From: JANPPS01 sp043758105
GTDB taxonomy: Bacteria; Pseudomonadota; Alphaproteobacteria; Acetobacterales; Acetobacteraceae
Reading direction: 5' to 3'
Assembly: GCA_043758105.1 (NCBI GenBank)
Contig: JAYVOF010000248.1
Span: 1-64,000 of the forward strand
Length of the DNA stretch: 64,000 nucleotides
The notes below the pieces were generated by a model. It made no database searches and was not told the DNA's origin. It saw only the letters and a list, made by a program, of their open reading frames with translations. The number at the start of each line of letters is the position of its first letter. Positions within the stretch are counted from its first letter, which is position 1. The position numbers were made by a program, and so were the translations under genes. Below are positions 7,451 to 16,281 of this stretch, piece by piece.

Positions 7451-8356
7451 ATGCTTCCGGTATTCATCCTCCTGGCCGTCGTGGTCATCATCGGCCTTGC
7501 GATGGGCGTCCGCACCGTGCCGCAGGGGCAGGTCTGGACCGTGGAACGCTTCGGCGCCTTTACCCGGCTGTTGCAACCCGGCCTCAATCTTATGGTGCCG
7601 CTCATGGAGCGGGTCGGGCATAAGATGAACGTGCAGGAGATCGTGAACGAGATCCCGGAGCAGGCGGTGATCACCCGGGACAACGCCGCCGTGGTGGTCG
7701 ATGGCATCATGTATTACCGCGTGCTCGACCCGGCGAAGGCCGCTTATGGCGCACAGAACTTGGTCCAGGCGCTGACCAGCATGGCCATGACCAACATCCG
7801 CTCCGTGATCGGCGCGATGGATTTGGACGGCGCGCTGTCGGGCCGGGAGGAGATCAACGCCAAGCTGCTGGTGACCCTCGACCACGCGACCGCGCCGTGG
7901 GGCGTGAAGGTGAGCCGGGTGGAACTGCGCAAGATCGAGCCGCCGGAGAACCTGGTCCGCGCCATGAACCTGCAGATGACGGCCGAGCGGGAGCGCCGGG
8001 CGACGGTGGCGCGGGCGATGGGCGAGCGGGAGGCGGCGGTCGCGCGGGCGGAGGGCCAGAAGCAGGCCACCGTGCTGGAGGCGGAGGCCCGGCTCGAAGC
8101 CGCGATGAAGGACGCCGCCGCCCGCGAACGCCTGGCTGAGGCCGAAGCCAACGCCACCCGCTCCGTGGCGGCCGCGGCGGCCGGGGATGGGGCAGAGGCG
8201 CTGCGGTATTTCATCGCGCAGAAATACGTGGACGCGATCGGCTTGCTGGCAGCGAACCCCAACGGCCGGACGCTTGTGATCCCGATCGAGACCGGTGCGC
8301 TCGCGGGCGGCATCACTCAGGCGATCGAGGCGATGCGGCTGGGTCACGCGCCGTGA
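7451..8356 (+). CDS. SPFH/band-7 (stomatin-like) membrane protein
   Basis: A 301-aa protein with one N-terminal membrane helix (LPVFILLAVVVIIGLAMG). An SPFH domain follows (VPQGQVWTVERFG ... ITRDNAAVVVDGIMYYRVLDP), then an Ala/Glu-rich coiled coil (residues about 175-250), and a conserved tail ending in a Gly/Ala-rich segment. This is the QmcA/stomatin type that oligomerises at the inner membrane. It overlaps the next gene, an NfeD-like partner, which is the classic pairing. I chose the ATG at 7451 because the helix begins there and a GGAAGG site lies just upstream; an in-frame ATG at 7436 is the alternative. Confidence 0.92.
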   Translation: MLPVFILLAVVVIIGLAMGVRTVPQGQVWTVERFGAFTRLLQPGLNLMVPLMERVGHKMNVQEIVNEIPEQAVITRDNAAVVVDGIMYYRVLDPAKAAYGAQNLVQALTSMAMTNIRSVIGAMDLDGALSGREEINAKLLVTLDHATAPWGVKVSRVELRKIEPPENLVRAMNLQMTAERERRATVARAMGEREAAVARAEGQKQATVLEAEARLEAAMKDAAARERLAEAEANATRSVAAAAAGDGAEALRYFIAQKYVDAIGLLAANPNGRTLVIPIETGALAGGITQAIEAMRLGHAP

Positions 8357-8811
8357 TGGCATCGGGCACGCTGTGGATCATCGCCGGGCTGATCGGCTGC
8401 GGTGCCGAGATGGTGGTGCCGGGCGTGTTCCTGCTGCCGATCGGCGTGGCCGCGGTGCTGACCGGGGTCGCGGCGTGGGCGTTCGATCTCGGATGGACGG
8501 CGCAGTGGCTGTGGTTCAGCGCCGGTATGGTGGTGTTGGTGAGTTTGGCCGCCTGGCGGATGCGGCGCGCGGCCAGGGTGCCGGGGCGGGTCATGGATCG
8601 GCTCAATGGGCCCGATGCGGGGCTGATAGGGGCCACGTGCCGGGCGGTGACGTTCGCGGGCGGGCAGGGCCGGGTCTTATTGGGTGACGGGGCCTGGCCC
8701 GCGCGGCTCGCCAATGGCGCGTTACCGTATCCGGCGGAGGGCACGGTGATGCTGGTCGTGGGATTGGAGGGGACGACGCTCGTTGTCACGCCTCGGTTAG
8801 GAGCCGGTTGA
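8353..8811 (+). CDS. NfeD-family membrane protein
   Basis: A 152-aa short-form NfeD protein: two or three membrane helices (TLWIIAGLIGCGAEMVVPGVFLLPIGVAAVLTGVAAW, then WLWFSAGMVVLVSLAAW), followed by a small OB-fold-like soluble domain ending VGLEGTTLVVTPRL. The family partners with SPFH proteins and modulates their membrane complexes. Translation is coupled: the SPFH stop overlaps the GTG/ATG start pair at 8353/8356. Confidence 0.9.
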   Translation: MMASGTLWIIAGLIGCGAEMVVPGVFLLPIGVAAVLTGVAAWAFDLGWTAQWLWFSAGMVVLVSLAAWRMRRAARVPGRVMDRLNGPDAGLIGATCRAVTFAGGQGRVLLGDGAWPARLANGALPYPAEGTVMLVVGLEGTTLVVTPRLGAG

Positions 8812-8883
8812 ACGTGCAGAAACTTAAAGAAGATTTAGCATTAGGCGTGTACGCTGCATCCAGTAAACGGAGCGCGCCGTAGA

Positions 8884-9546
8884 GTGTGGCAGATGAGTTG
8901 GATTCTTGCTCTAATTTTTGTGATGATTTGCGCGGCCGCGGCGGGTGCTGCGCTGTATTTCAGCGCACAAAGGGTTCTCGTCCTTAAAGAACAACTGTCG
9001 CAGCTTCAATTGGCGCTTGATGGTGCCAATAACCGGCTTGAGCAGGCCAAGACGCGGGTGGCGTTGCTCTCGAATACTGACGCGGTCACGGGGCTGTTGG
9101 TCCGTCATGTCGTGGTGGAGCGGTTCCAGCTCACTCTTGCTTTCGCCCGGAGCGAGGGGATCATGTTCGGCGTCATCGTGCTGCAACTTACGGATTTCGA
9201 GCATTGGGCGGACCGCCAGGGCCGTGACATGGCGGACAAGCTGCTGGTCGGCGTCGCCGAACGGCTACAGGCCGCCACCAATGAGACGGAGACGGTGGGC
9301 CGCGTGCGCGAACATGAATTCGCGATCCTGGTGCCGGTCGTGCATAACGCGCAAGAGATCGAGAACCTTGCCAACGACCTTCGCGCCCGTCTCGCGCCCC
9401 CGTTCCGTCTGGCGGGTTCCACTCAGACCTTTACCCTGACGGTTCACGCCGGCTCGGCCTGCTATCCGGACGACGGTGACGACTGGCCGAGTATGCTGAA
9501 AACGGTCGATGAACGGCTGCGGGCCAACCGGATGCAGTTGCATTAG
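8884..9546 (+). CDS. Membrane-anchored degenerate GGDEF-domain protein
   Basis: A 220-aa protein with one N-terminal membrane helix (residues 5-27), a short coiled coil (30-60), and a GGDEF-like domain starting at DAVTGLLVRH (66-75). The signature that should read GGDEF reads REHEF (142-146), and the metal-binding D-x-D of the family reads Q-L-T. Both losses argue against diguanylate cyclase activity, so a structural or ligand-sensing role is more likely. The start may be GTG 8884 or ATG 8893. It stands alone between NfeD and a convergent GST gene. Confidence 0.75.
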   Translation: MWQMSWILALIFVMICAAAAGAALYFSAQRVLVLKEQLSQLQLALDGANNRLEQAKTRVALLSNTDAVTGLLVRHVVVERFQLTLAFARSEGIMFGVIVLQLTDFEHWADRQGRDMADKLLVGVAERLQAATNETETVGRVREHEFAILVPVVHNAQEIENLANDLRARLAPPFRLAGSTQTFTLTVHAGSACYPDDGDDWPSMLKTVDERLRANRMQLH

Positions 9547-9584
9547 AGCGGTATTGCCCACGCCTCGTATCTAATGAAGCGTGC

Positions 9585-9615
9585 GGTGGTGGAATGCAAA
9601 GGTCATTCCACCACC
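9585..9615. terminator. Perfect hairpin between convergent genes
   Basis: A 12-bp perfect inverted repeat (GGTGGTGGAATG / CATTCCACCACC) with a 7-base loop lies between the plus-strand GGDEF-like gene and the end of the minus-strand GST gene. Position suggests a bidirectional terminator. The arms are related to the palindrome at 4385-4450. Confidence 0.65.
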
Positions 9616-9649
9616 ATTGATGGAATCGCCTCAGTATGAGCAATTTATA

Positions 9650-10318
9650 TTAGAAATCGAGGTCTGCGTAATGGGCTGGCGGCGTCACGCCGGCGACGCG
9701 ATCGGCCAAGATGGCACGGAAGCTCGGCCGCGACTTCATGCGGGCATACCATTCCCGGGCGGGGGCCGAGAGGGACCAGTCCACGTCGCTCGCAAAATCC
9801 AGCGCCGACAGATGCGATGCACAGGCGAAATCCGCGACCGATAGGGTGTTGCCCGCCAGCCATTTCCGCGTTTCCGCCAACCAGCCGATATACGCCATGT
9901 GGCTCCGCAAATTGGCATAGCCCGTCCGGATCGCGCCGCCATCCGGATTGCCGCGACCCGTCAACCGCTTCATGAATTTTTCACCGAGCAGGTTTGCCGT
10001 CACCTCCTGCGCGAACTTACCGTCGAACCAGGCCGCCAGCCGCCGCACCTCCACCCGGTCCGCTAAAGAACGGCCCATCAGGGGCAGATCCGGATAGGCT
10101 TCGTCCAAATATTCGCAAATCACCCCGGAATCGGCGATCACCAGTCCGTTCGGCTCCCGCAGCGTGGGCACGGTGTTGGCCGGGTTGAGCTCGAGGTACT
10201 CAGGCCGCCGTTCCCAGACCTTCTCCGCCAGCAGCTCGAACGGCAGCCGCTTCTCCGTCAGCACGAGGCGAACCTTCCTCGAAAACGGCGACAATGGCAG
10301 ATGATAGAGGACGCGCAT
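9650..10318 (-). CDS. Glutathione S-transferase family protein
   Basis: A 222-aa protein with an N-terminal thioredoxin-like GST domain (MRVLYHLPLSPFSRKVRLVL ... NTVPTLREPNG, then the glutathione-binding ADSGVICEYLD) and a C-terminal helical domain (SVADFACASHLSALDF with the conserved Asp cap). The Ser in LSPFSRKVR is the likely catalytic residue. The frame is open upstream to 10876, but the ATG at 10318 begins the family N-terminus exactly. Probable role in detoxification or thiol chemistry; substrate unknown. Confidence 0.9.
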   Translation of the reverse strand: MRVLYHLPLSPFSRKVRLVLTEKRLPFELLAEKVWERRPEYLELNPANTVPTLREPNGLVIADSGVICEYLDEAYPDLPLMGRSLADRVEVRRLAAWFDGKFAQEVTANLLGEKFMKRLTGRGNPDGGAIRTGYANLRSHMAYIGWLAETRKWLAGNTLSVADFACASHLSALDFASDVDWSLSAPAREWYARMKSRPSFRAILADRVAGVTPPAHYADLDF

Positions 10319-10414
10319 CCAGGGGCTTATGCCACCGTCCCCCGACCAGGCCAACCGGTCCTTGGCGGGTGGCAGCTGTTTCAATAGAACTCCGGGAAAG
10401 TGGAGACGATTTCT

Positions 10415-11236
10415 ATGCCCGATGCGCTGCCGCCGCAGACCGCCCCTTCGCCCGCACTCGATGACCGCTTTCCGCTGCTCTTTGCCCGCTGCCTGGCCCG
10501 GGCCGATGTCCCGGCCTATTTGATGTGGCAACTCGGCGGACGCACACGCACGATCGACGTGAGGATGGGGACCCGGTCCGTCCCCGGCCCGCACCGGCCG
10601 CGCTTCCAGCTTCGCCCGCCCTCGGTCGGCAACAACGATGTGGGCGTGGCTTATGAGGTTTTCGTCCACCGATACCTGGTGCCGCCCTTCGCCATCGAGC
10701 CCGGTGCCGTTCGGGACATCGTCGATCTCGGCGCCAATGTGGGCCTGTCGTCCATCTGGTGGCTTACGGTCTATCCGCACGCGCATGTCACGGCGTTCGA
10801 GCCGCATCCCGTCCATGCCGCCCAGGCGCACCGCAACGTCGGGCTGAACGGTTTTACATCCCGGTTCACCCTCCATGAGGCCGGGGCCGGGCCGCGCGAC
10901 GCGTCGGCTTGGATTTCGGATCAGGGTACCGCTTCCACCCTGTCCAACCGGCGCGACGGATTCGAGGCTAAAATCATGGATCTGTTCACGTGGCTCTCAG
11001 GCCGCCACCACGATATCCTCAAGATCGACATCGAGGGCAGCGAGACCGGTCTGCTGGCCGATCCCCGCTTCGATAGCCTGGATGTGGGTGCCCTGGTGAT
11101 GGAGTGGCACGGGGTGGACGACGCGGGGGAGGGCGGACGCGATTGGTGCGTGCAGCGGCTGGAGGCGTTCGGCTACCGGATAGAGATCACGGTGGATAAG
11201 GGACCGTTCGGCATGTTGTGGGCCCGCCGTTCCTGA
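10415..11236 (+). CDS. FkbM-family methyltransferase
   Basis: A 273-aa SAM-dependent methyltransferase. The glycine-rich SAM loop is DLGANVGLSS, followed by HVTAFEPHP (acidic residue binding the ribose) and a late DILKIDIEGSE, the hallmark of the FkbM family. These enzymes O-methylate sugars or other natural-product hydroxyls. No glycan cluster is adjacent, so the substrate is open. ATG 10415 is preceded by GGAGA eight bases upstream; a GTG at 10400 would add five residues. The gene diverges from the GST gene. Confidence 0.88.
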   Translation: MPDALPPQTAPSPALDDRFPLLFARCLARADVPAYLMWQLGGRTRTIDVRMGTRSVPGPHRPRFQLRPPSVGNNDVGVAYEVFVHRYLVPPFAIEPGAVRDIVDLGANVGLSSIWWLTVYPHAHVTAFEPHPVHAAQAHRNVGLNGFTSRFTLHEAGAGPRDASAWISDQGTASTLSNRRDGFEAKIMDLFTWLSGRHHDILKIDIEGSETGLLADPRFDSLDVGALVMEWHGVDDAGEGGRDWCVQRLEAFGYRIEITVDKGPFGMLWARRS

Positions 11237-11255
11237 CGGACCCACCCGGCTTCGT

Positions 11256-14200
11256 TCAGGCTCGAAGCGCCTCCACAGTATCCGTGAGCGGCTGCGGCAA
11301 GTACTTCACGTATTCCTTGGGCACCACCTGCCAGAATCGCGGTGCCTCCCGCTCCCAATCATGCAGCATCATCGCCGCATACTTGCTGCTCGTCTCCGCC
11401 GCGTGGCGTTCGACTAAGCCGCGCAGAACGCCGTCCCAATGCCGGGACGCGACGCGCTGCCAGGTCAGCGTGTCCGGATTGACCCGGTGTGCGAACATAT
11501 CGTCCGGGTCATAGACGAACGCCATGCCGCCGGTGAACCCTGCGCCAAAATTGTCACCCACCGTGCCCAGCACCACGACCGTCCCACCCGTCATATACTC
11601 GCAACAATTGCTGCCGCAGCCCTCGATCACCGCCGTGGCGCCCGAGTTTCGCACCGCGAACCGCTCCCCGGCCTGGCCCGCCGCAAACAGCTCACCCGCC
11701 GTCGCGCCATACAGCACCGTGTTGCCGATGATGGTGTTGGATTGGCTAACCAACAGCGAACTCGGTGCCGGACGCACCACGATGGTGGCACCGGACAGAC
11801 CCTTGCCCACGTAATCATTGGCGTCACCCAGCACCTCGAGCTTCAGCCCCTGAACCGCAAACGCCCCCAAGGATTGCCCCGCCGAGCCCCGCAGCCGCAC
11901 CGACAGATGACCCGGTGCCAGCCCGAACATGCCGTATTTCCGTACCATCTTGGACGAAATCTTCGTCCCGATTGCCCGGTGCGTGTTCCGGATGTTGTAT
12001 TGCAGTTGCATCTTCTCACCGTGGGTGAACAGCGCCGCTGCGTCCTCGATCATCTGCGCGTCCAACGTCTCCGGCACCTCGTTCCGGCCCTCTTGCGTGC
12101 AATAGCGCGCATGTGGCCCCGGATCGGCCTGCGCCAGCAACGGGTTGAGGTCCAAATCGTCCAAATAATCCGACCCGCGGCTCACCTGCTGCAGCATGTC
12201 CGTCCGCCCGATCACGTCGGTGATCTTCCGCACCCCCAGCGAAGCCAAGATGCCGCGCACGTCCTCGGCGATGAAGCTGAACAGGTTGATGACCTTCTCC
12301 GGGCTGCCGTCGAACTTCTTACGGAGCTCCTCATCCTGCGTGCAGACCCCCACCGGACACGTATTGGAATGGCATTGCCGCACCATGATGCACCCCATCG
12401 CCACCAGGCTCGCGGTGCCGATGCCGAACTCCTCCGCGCCCAGCATCGCCGCGATCACCACGTCCCGCCCGGTTTTGATCCCGCCATCGGTGCGCAGCTT
12501 CACCCGGTGCCGCAGCCGGTTCAGCATCAGCACCTGATGCGCCTCGCTGAGCCCCATCTCCCACGGTAGGCCGGCGTATTTCACCGAGGTCTGCGGGCTC
12601 GCCCCGGTGCCGCCGGAATGCCCGCTGATGAGGATCGCATCCGCCATTGCCTTCGCCACGCCCGCGGCGATCGTGCCGATGCCCGACCGCGCCACCAGCT
12701 TCACGCACACGGTGGCGATCGGGTTGATCTGCTTCAGATCATAGATGAGCTGCGCCAAATCTTCGATCGAGTAGATGTCATGATGCGGCGGCGGGCTGAT
12801 CAGCGTCACCCCCGGCGTCGAATGCCGGAGCTTGGCGATCAAACCGGTGACCTTAAAGCCCGGCAACTGCCCGCCCTCGCCGGGCTTGGCGCCTTGGGCC
12901 ACCTTGATCTCGATCTCGCGGCAGGCGTTCAGGTACTCCGCCGTCACCCCGAACCGGCCCGACGCGATCTGCTTGATGGCCGAGTTCGCGTTGTCGCCAT
13001 TCGGGCGCGGCGTCGCGCGCGCCGGGTCCTCACCGCCCTCGCCGCTATCGGACCGGGCGCCGATGCGGTTCATGGCGATCGACAGCGTCTCATGCGCCTC
13101 CGGACTCAGCGCGCCCAACGAGATGCCCGGCGCCAATAGCCGCTTGCGGATCTCGGTGATGCTTTCCACCTCATCGACGGGCACCGGCACCACGCCATCC
13201 ATGCGGAAGTCCAGCAGGTCCCGCAGCGCCACCGGCTTTTGCCGCCGGACGCCATCGGCATAGCGGCGATAGGTCTCGAAGCTATCGGTCGCGCACGCGG
13301 TTTGCAGCGTATGGATCAGACCGCCATCGAACGCATGCACCTCACCCTTCCGGCGCAATTTATAGACGCCACCGACCGAAAGCGCCGTGTCCTCACCGTC
13401 CCACGCCGCCTCGTGCAGCGCCAAGACCTTGCGCGCGATACCGGTGAGGCCGATGCCGGAAATGCGTGACTGCATGCCCGGAAAGAACTCCGCCACCAGC
13501 GCCCGGGACAGCCCGATCGCCTCGAAATTATAGCCGCCGCGATACGAGCTCACGACCGAGATGCCCATCTTGGACATGATCTTGAGCAGGCCCTTATCGA
13601 CGGCCTTTTTATACCGCTGCACCGCCTCCTTGGTGCTGAGCGTCCCGAACAGCCCGCGCCGCTGGCGATCCGCAATCGCCTCCTGCGCCAAATACGCGTT
13701 GATCGTGGTCGCCCCCACACCGATCAGCACCGCGAAATAATGCGTATCCATGCACTCCGCACTGCGCACGTTCACGCTGGCAAAGGTGCGGAGCGAGGAG
13801 CGAACGAGGTGGGTATGCACCGCCGCGGTCGCCAAAATCATCGGGATCGGCGCGCGCTCGGCACTTTGCGCCTCATCGGACAGGATCACATGGGCGCAAC
13901 CGGCCCGCACGTTCTCCTCTGCCTGCTGCCGCACCCGCTCGAGTGCGGCGCGCAGCCCGGCCTCACCGTCGGCGGCCGCGAACGTGCAATCCACGTGGCA
14001 CGCACCGGCCCCCATGGTCGCAGCCATGGCCGCGAACTCGGCGTTGGACAGCACCGGGCTTTCGAGCTGCAATAGGTCACACTGGCTGCTATCCTCGTCC
14101 AGCACGTTCCCGAGGTTGCCGAGCCGGGTCTTCAACGTCATCACCCGCGTCTCCCGCAGGCTGTCGATCGGCGGGTTGGTGACCTGGGCGAAGCTCTGGC

Positions 14201-15785
14201 GGAAATAATGATGTAGGCCGCGGTAGCGCTCGCTCAGCACCGCCACCGGCGTATCGTCGCCCATGGAGCCGATGGCCTCGGCGCTGTCTTCGACCATCGG
14301 GTGCAGGATCATCTCCAGCTCCTCCATGGTGACGCCCACCGCCAGCTGACGGCGGCGCAGCTCGGCCAGCTCGTAGATCGCCGGCTCCGGGCAGTCCGTC
14401 TTCACCACGCTGTCGATCTTGGTGATGCGCTTGGCCCAGTCCCCGAACGGCTGGCGGGCGGATAGAACGTCCTTTAGCTCCTCGTCTTGATAGAACCGCC
14501 CGGCGTCCAGATCGACGGCGATGGTCTGACCCGGCCCGACGCGGCCCTTTTGGATGATCTCGCTTTCGCTGAATTTCACCATGCCGGCCTCGGACCCGAC
14601 CACGAGCAAATGGTTGTCGGTCACGGTAAACCGCAGCGGACGCAGCCCGTTCCGGTCGAGCCCCGCGATCACCCAGCGCCCGTCGGTGGCGGTAATGGCG
14701 GCCGGGCCGTCCCACGGCTCCATCACGGCGTTGCAATACAGGAACATATCCCGGTGCGCCGGCTTCATCGTGCTGTCCTGGCCGATGCTGGCCGGGATCA
14801 TCAGCGCCTTCACCATCGGCGCATCCCGCCCGGCCCGGCATAGCAGCTCGAACACGTTGTCGAGCGTCGCGGTGTCCGACCCACCGGCCTGGATCACCGG
14901 CTTCACATCCTCGATAAACCGGTTGAGATCCCCGGACGCGAGGCGGGTTTCGTGCGATTTCATCCAGTTGCTGTTGCCGGCGACCGTGTTGATCTCACCG
15001 TTATGCGCCAACATCCGGAACGGCTGCGCCAGCTTCCAGGTCGGGAACGTGTTGGTGGAATAACGCTGGTGATAGATGGCAAAACGGCTGATGAACCGGG
15101 GGTCCAGCAAGTCCGGATAAAAATCGGTCAAGGACGCGGCGAGGAACATGCCCTTATAGATGACGCTCCGGCATGACAGCGAGCACATATAGAACTCGGG
15201 CACTTGCGCCGCGATCACTTGCTTCTCGATCCGGCGGCGGATGATATACAAATCGCGCTCGAATGCTTCCGGATCGGCCCCCTGGCCGCGGATCATGATC
15301 TGCTCGATCTCGGGCCGGGTCGCGTTGGCCTTCTCGCCGATGCAGGCGACGTTGATCGGCACCTGGCGCCAGCCATGGATGGCATAGCCGAAATGCAGGA
15401 TTTCCGTCTCGACGATCTCGCGGCACCGCTCCTGCGCGCCGAGGTCGGTCTTCGGCAGGAACACCATGCCGACGGCAATCCGGTCGGCGGACGGTTCATG
15501 GCCCGAGCGGCGGATGGCGTCGGCAAAGAAATCTTGTGGAATTTCAATGTGGATGCCCGCGCCGTCCCCGGTCTTGCCATCCGCATCGACGGCGCCGCGG
15601 TGCCACACGGCCTTCAGCGCATCGATCCCCGCCTGCACCACGTCCCGACGGGCGATGCCATCGAGGGCGGCGACCATGCCGACGCCGCAATTGTCATGCT
15701 CCATCGACGGGTCATAAGTGTGTTCGAGCCGCTTGGCGTTCTCGGCCCAGGCGGAGAGGAAGGCGGGTCCGGACTCGTTGCTCAT
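11256..15785 (-). CDS. gltB: Glutamate synthase large subunit
   Basis: A 1509-aa protein. With GltD it forms NADPH-glutamate synthase, moving the amide of glutamine onto 2-oxoglutarate to make two glutamates. N-terminal glutamine amidotransferase domain with nucleophile Cys33 in DNCGVG, exposed after removal of a propeptide; central and FMN-binding TIM-barrel domains (GHSGGTGASPQTS); the 3Fe-4S cysteine cluster in CIMVRQCHSNTCPVGVC; and the C-terminal GXGXG beta-helix (GSAGQSLGAFAVQG). ATG 15785 has a GGAGAG site eight bases upstream; ATG 15800 is an alternative. Third gene of gltD-DUF2059-gltB. Confidence 0.97.
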   Translation of the reverse strand: MSNESGPAFLSAWAENAKRLEHTYDPSMEHDNCGVGMVAALDGIARRDVVQAGIDALKAVWHRGAVDADGKTGDGAGIHIEIPQDFFADAIRRSGHEPSADRIAVGMVFLPKTDLGAQERCREIVETEILHFGYAIHGWRQVPINVACIGEKANATRPEIEQIMIRGQGADPEAFERDLYIIRRRIEKQVIAAQVPEFYMCSLSCRSVIYKGMFLAASLTDFYPDLLDPRFISRFAIYHQRYSTNTFPTWKLAQPFRMLAHNGEINTVAGNSNWMKSHETRLASGDLNRFIEDVKPVIQAGGSDTATLDNVFELLCRAGRDAPMVKALMIPASIGQDSTMKPAHRDMFLYCNAVMEPWDGPAAITATDGRWVIAGLDRNGLRPLRFTVTDNHLLVVGSEAGMVKFSESEIIQKGRVGPGQTIAVDLDAGRFYQDEELKDVLSARQPFGDWAKRITKIDSVVKTDCPEPAIYELAELRRRQLAVGVTMEELEMILHPMVEDSAEAIGSMGDDTPVAVLSERYRGLHHYFRQSFAQVTNPPIDSLRETRVMTLKTRLGNLGNVLDEDSSQCDLLQLESPVLSNAEFAAMAATMGAGACHVDCTFAAADGEAGLRAALERVRQQAEENVRAGCAHVILSDEAQSAERAPIPMILATAAVHTHLVRSSLRTFASVNVRSAECMDTHYFAVLIGVGATTINAYLAQEAIADRQRRGLFGTLSTKEAVQRYKKAVDKGLLKIMSKMGISVVSSYRGGYNFEAIGLSRALVAEFFPGMQSRISGIGLTGIARKVLALHEAAWDGEDTALSVGGVYKLRRKGEVHAFDGGLIHTLQTACATDSFETYRRYADGVRRQKPVALRDLLDFRMDGVVPVPVDEVESITEIRKRLLAPGISLGALSPEAHETLSIAMNRIGARSDSGEGGEDPARATPRPNGDNANSAIKQIASGRFGVTAEYLNACREIEIKVAQGAKPGEGGQLPGFKVTGLIAKLRHSTPGVTLISPPPHHDIYSIEDLAQLIYDLKQINPIATVCVKLVARSGIGTIAAGVAKAMADAILISGHSGGTGASPQTSVKYAGLPWEMGLSEAHQVLMLNRLRHRVKLRTDGGIKTGRDVVIAAMLGAEEFGIGTASLVAMGCIMVRQCHSNTCPVGVCTQDEELRKKFDGSPEKVINLFSFIAEDVRGILASLGVRKITDVIGRTDMLQQVSRGSDYLDDLDLNPLLAQADPGPHARYCTQEGRNEVPETLDAQMIEDAAALFTHGEKMQLQYNIRNTHRAIGTKISSKMVRKYGMFGLAPGHLSVRLRGSAGQSLGAFAVQGLKLEVLGDANDYVGKGLSGATIVVRPAPSSLLVSQSNTIIGNTVLYGATAGELFAAGQAGERFAVRNSGATAVIEGCGSNCCEYMTGGTVVVLGTVGDNFGAGFTGGMAFVYDPDDMFAHRVNPDTLTWQRVASRHWDGVLRGLVERHAAETSSKYAAMMLHDWEREAPRFWQVVPKEYVKYLPQPLTDTVEALRA

Positions 15786-15801
15786 GTCACTCTCCGTCAT
15801 C

Positions 15802-16281
15802 TTAAAGGACCACGCCGCGTTCCCGCAGCTGATCCGCATGGTTGCCGATGGCCTCCCGCGCCGCTTTGGAGCCCCAGGCCCGCCCGGCGGCGAAGCTTTG
15901 TTCGCCGATCAAGGGGCCGGCTTTCAGCACGCGCTGACCCAGCGGGGTCATGTAAAACTGCCGTAATCCCCGCAAGTCTTCGACCGAATAACTGGTGGCA
16001 TAGATCGTGAGGATCGTGTCATCGAGCTCACCCGCATGGCTGTTGAGATCCGGCATCAGCAATTCGTCGGCGATCTTTGCCGCTTCGTCCTCAGGCTTGC
16101 GCGTGTTCTTCTCGATCGATGCGATGAGTTGGGACCGTAACTGTTCCAAAATCTGCGCGGACGGGCTGCTGGCGCCGATGGTCTGCGTCAGTTCCCGCGC
16201 GGCATTGAGCGCGTCCGGCGTCGGCTGCGCCTGCGCGGCGAGGGGGCCCAGGCACAGCAGGAGGGCGACGGTGAGGCGCAC
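15802..16281 (-). CDS. DUF2059-type secreted protein
   Basis: A 159-aa protein with a clear signal peptide (MRLTVALLLCLGPLAAQAQ), so it is exported. The rest is helical and matches the DUF2059 pattern: a region TILTIYATSYSVEDLRGLRQFYMTPLGQRVL, with the conserved Y-x-x-x-(F/L)-x-x-x-E/D-L-x-x-hhxFY core. Function unknown. The GTG start follows the gltD stop directly, and gltB starts 17 bp after its own stop, so it is embedded in the glutamate synthase operon. Confidence 0.85.
   Translation of the reverse strand: MRLTVALLLCLGPLAAQAQPTPDALNAARELTQTIGASSPSAQILEQLRSQLIASIEKNTRKPEDEAAKIADELLMPDLNSHAGELDDTILTIYATSYSVEDLRGLRQFYMTPLGQRVLKAGPLIGEQSFAAGRAWGSKAAREAIGNHADQLRERGVVL

Noticed and set aside
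7319..8362. 347-codon minus-strand frame
   Set aside because: It is antisense to the SPFH gene, is His/Arg/Gly-rich and lacks family features.
9650..10876. Upstream extension of the GST frame to 408 codons
   Set aside because: The extension overlaps the FkbM methyltransferase antisense and is not GST-like; the true start is 10318.
11439..12569. Long plus-strand open frame of about 376 codons
   Set aside because: It is antisense to gltB, is His/Arg/Pro-rich with no motif, and is explained by GC-rich third-position bias.
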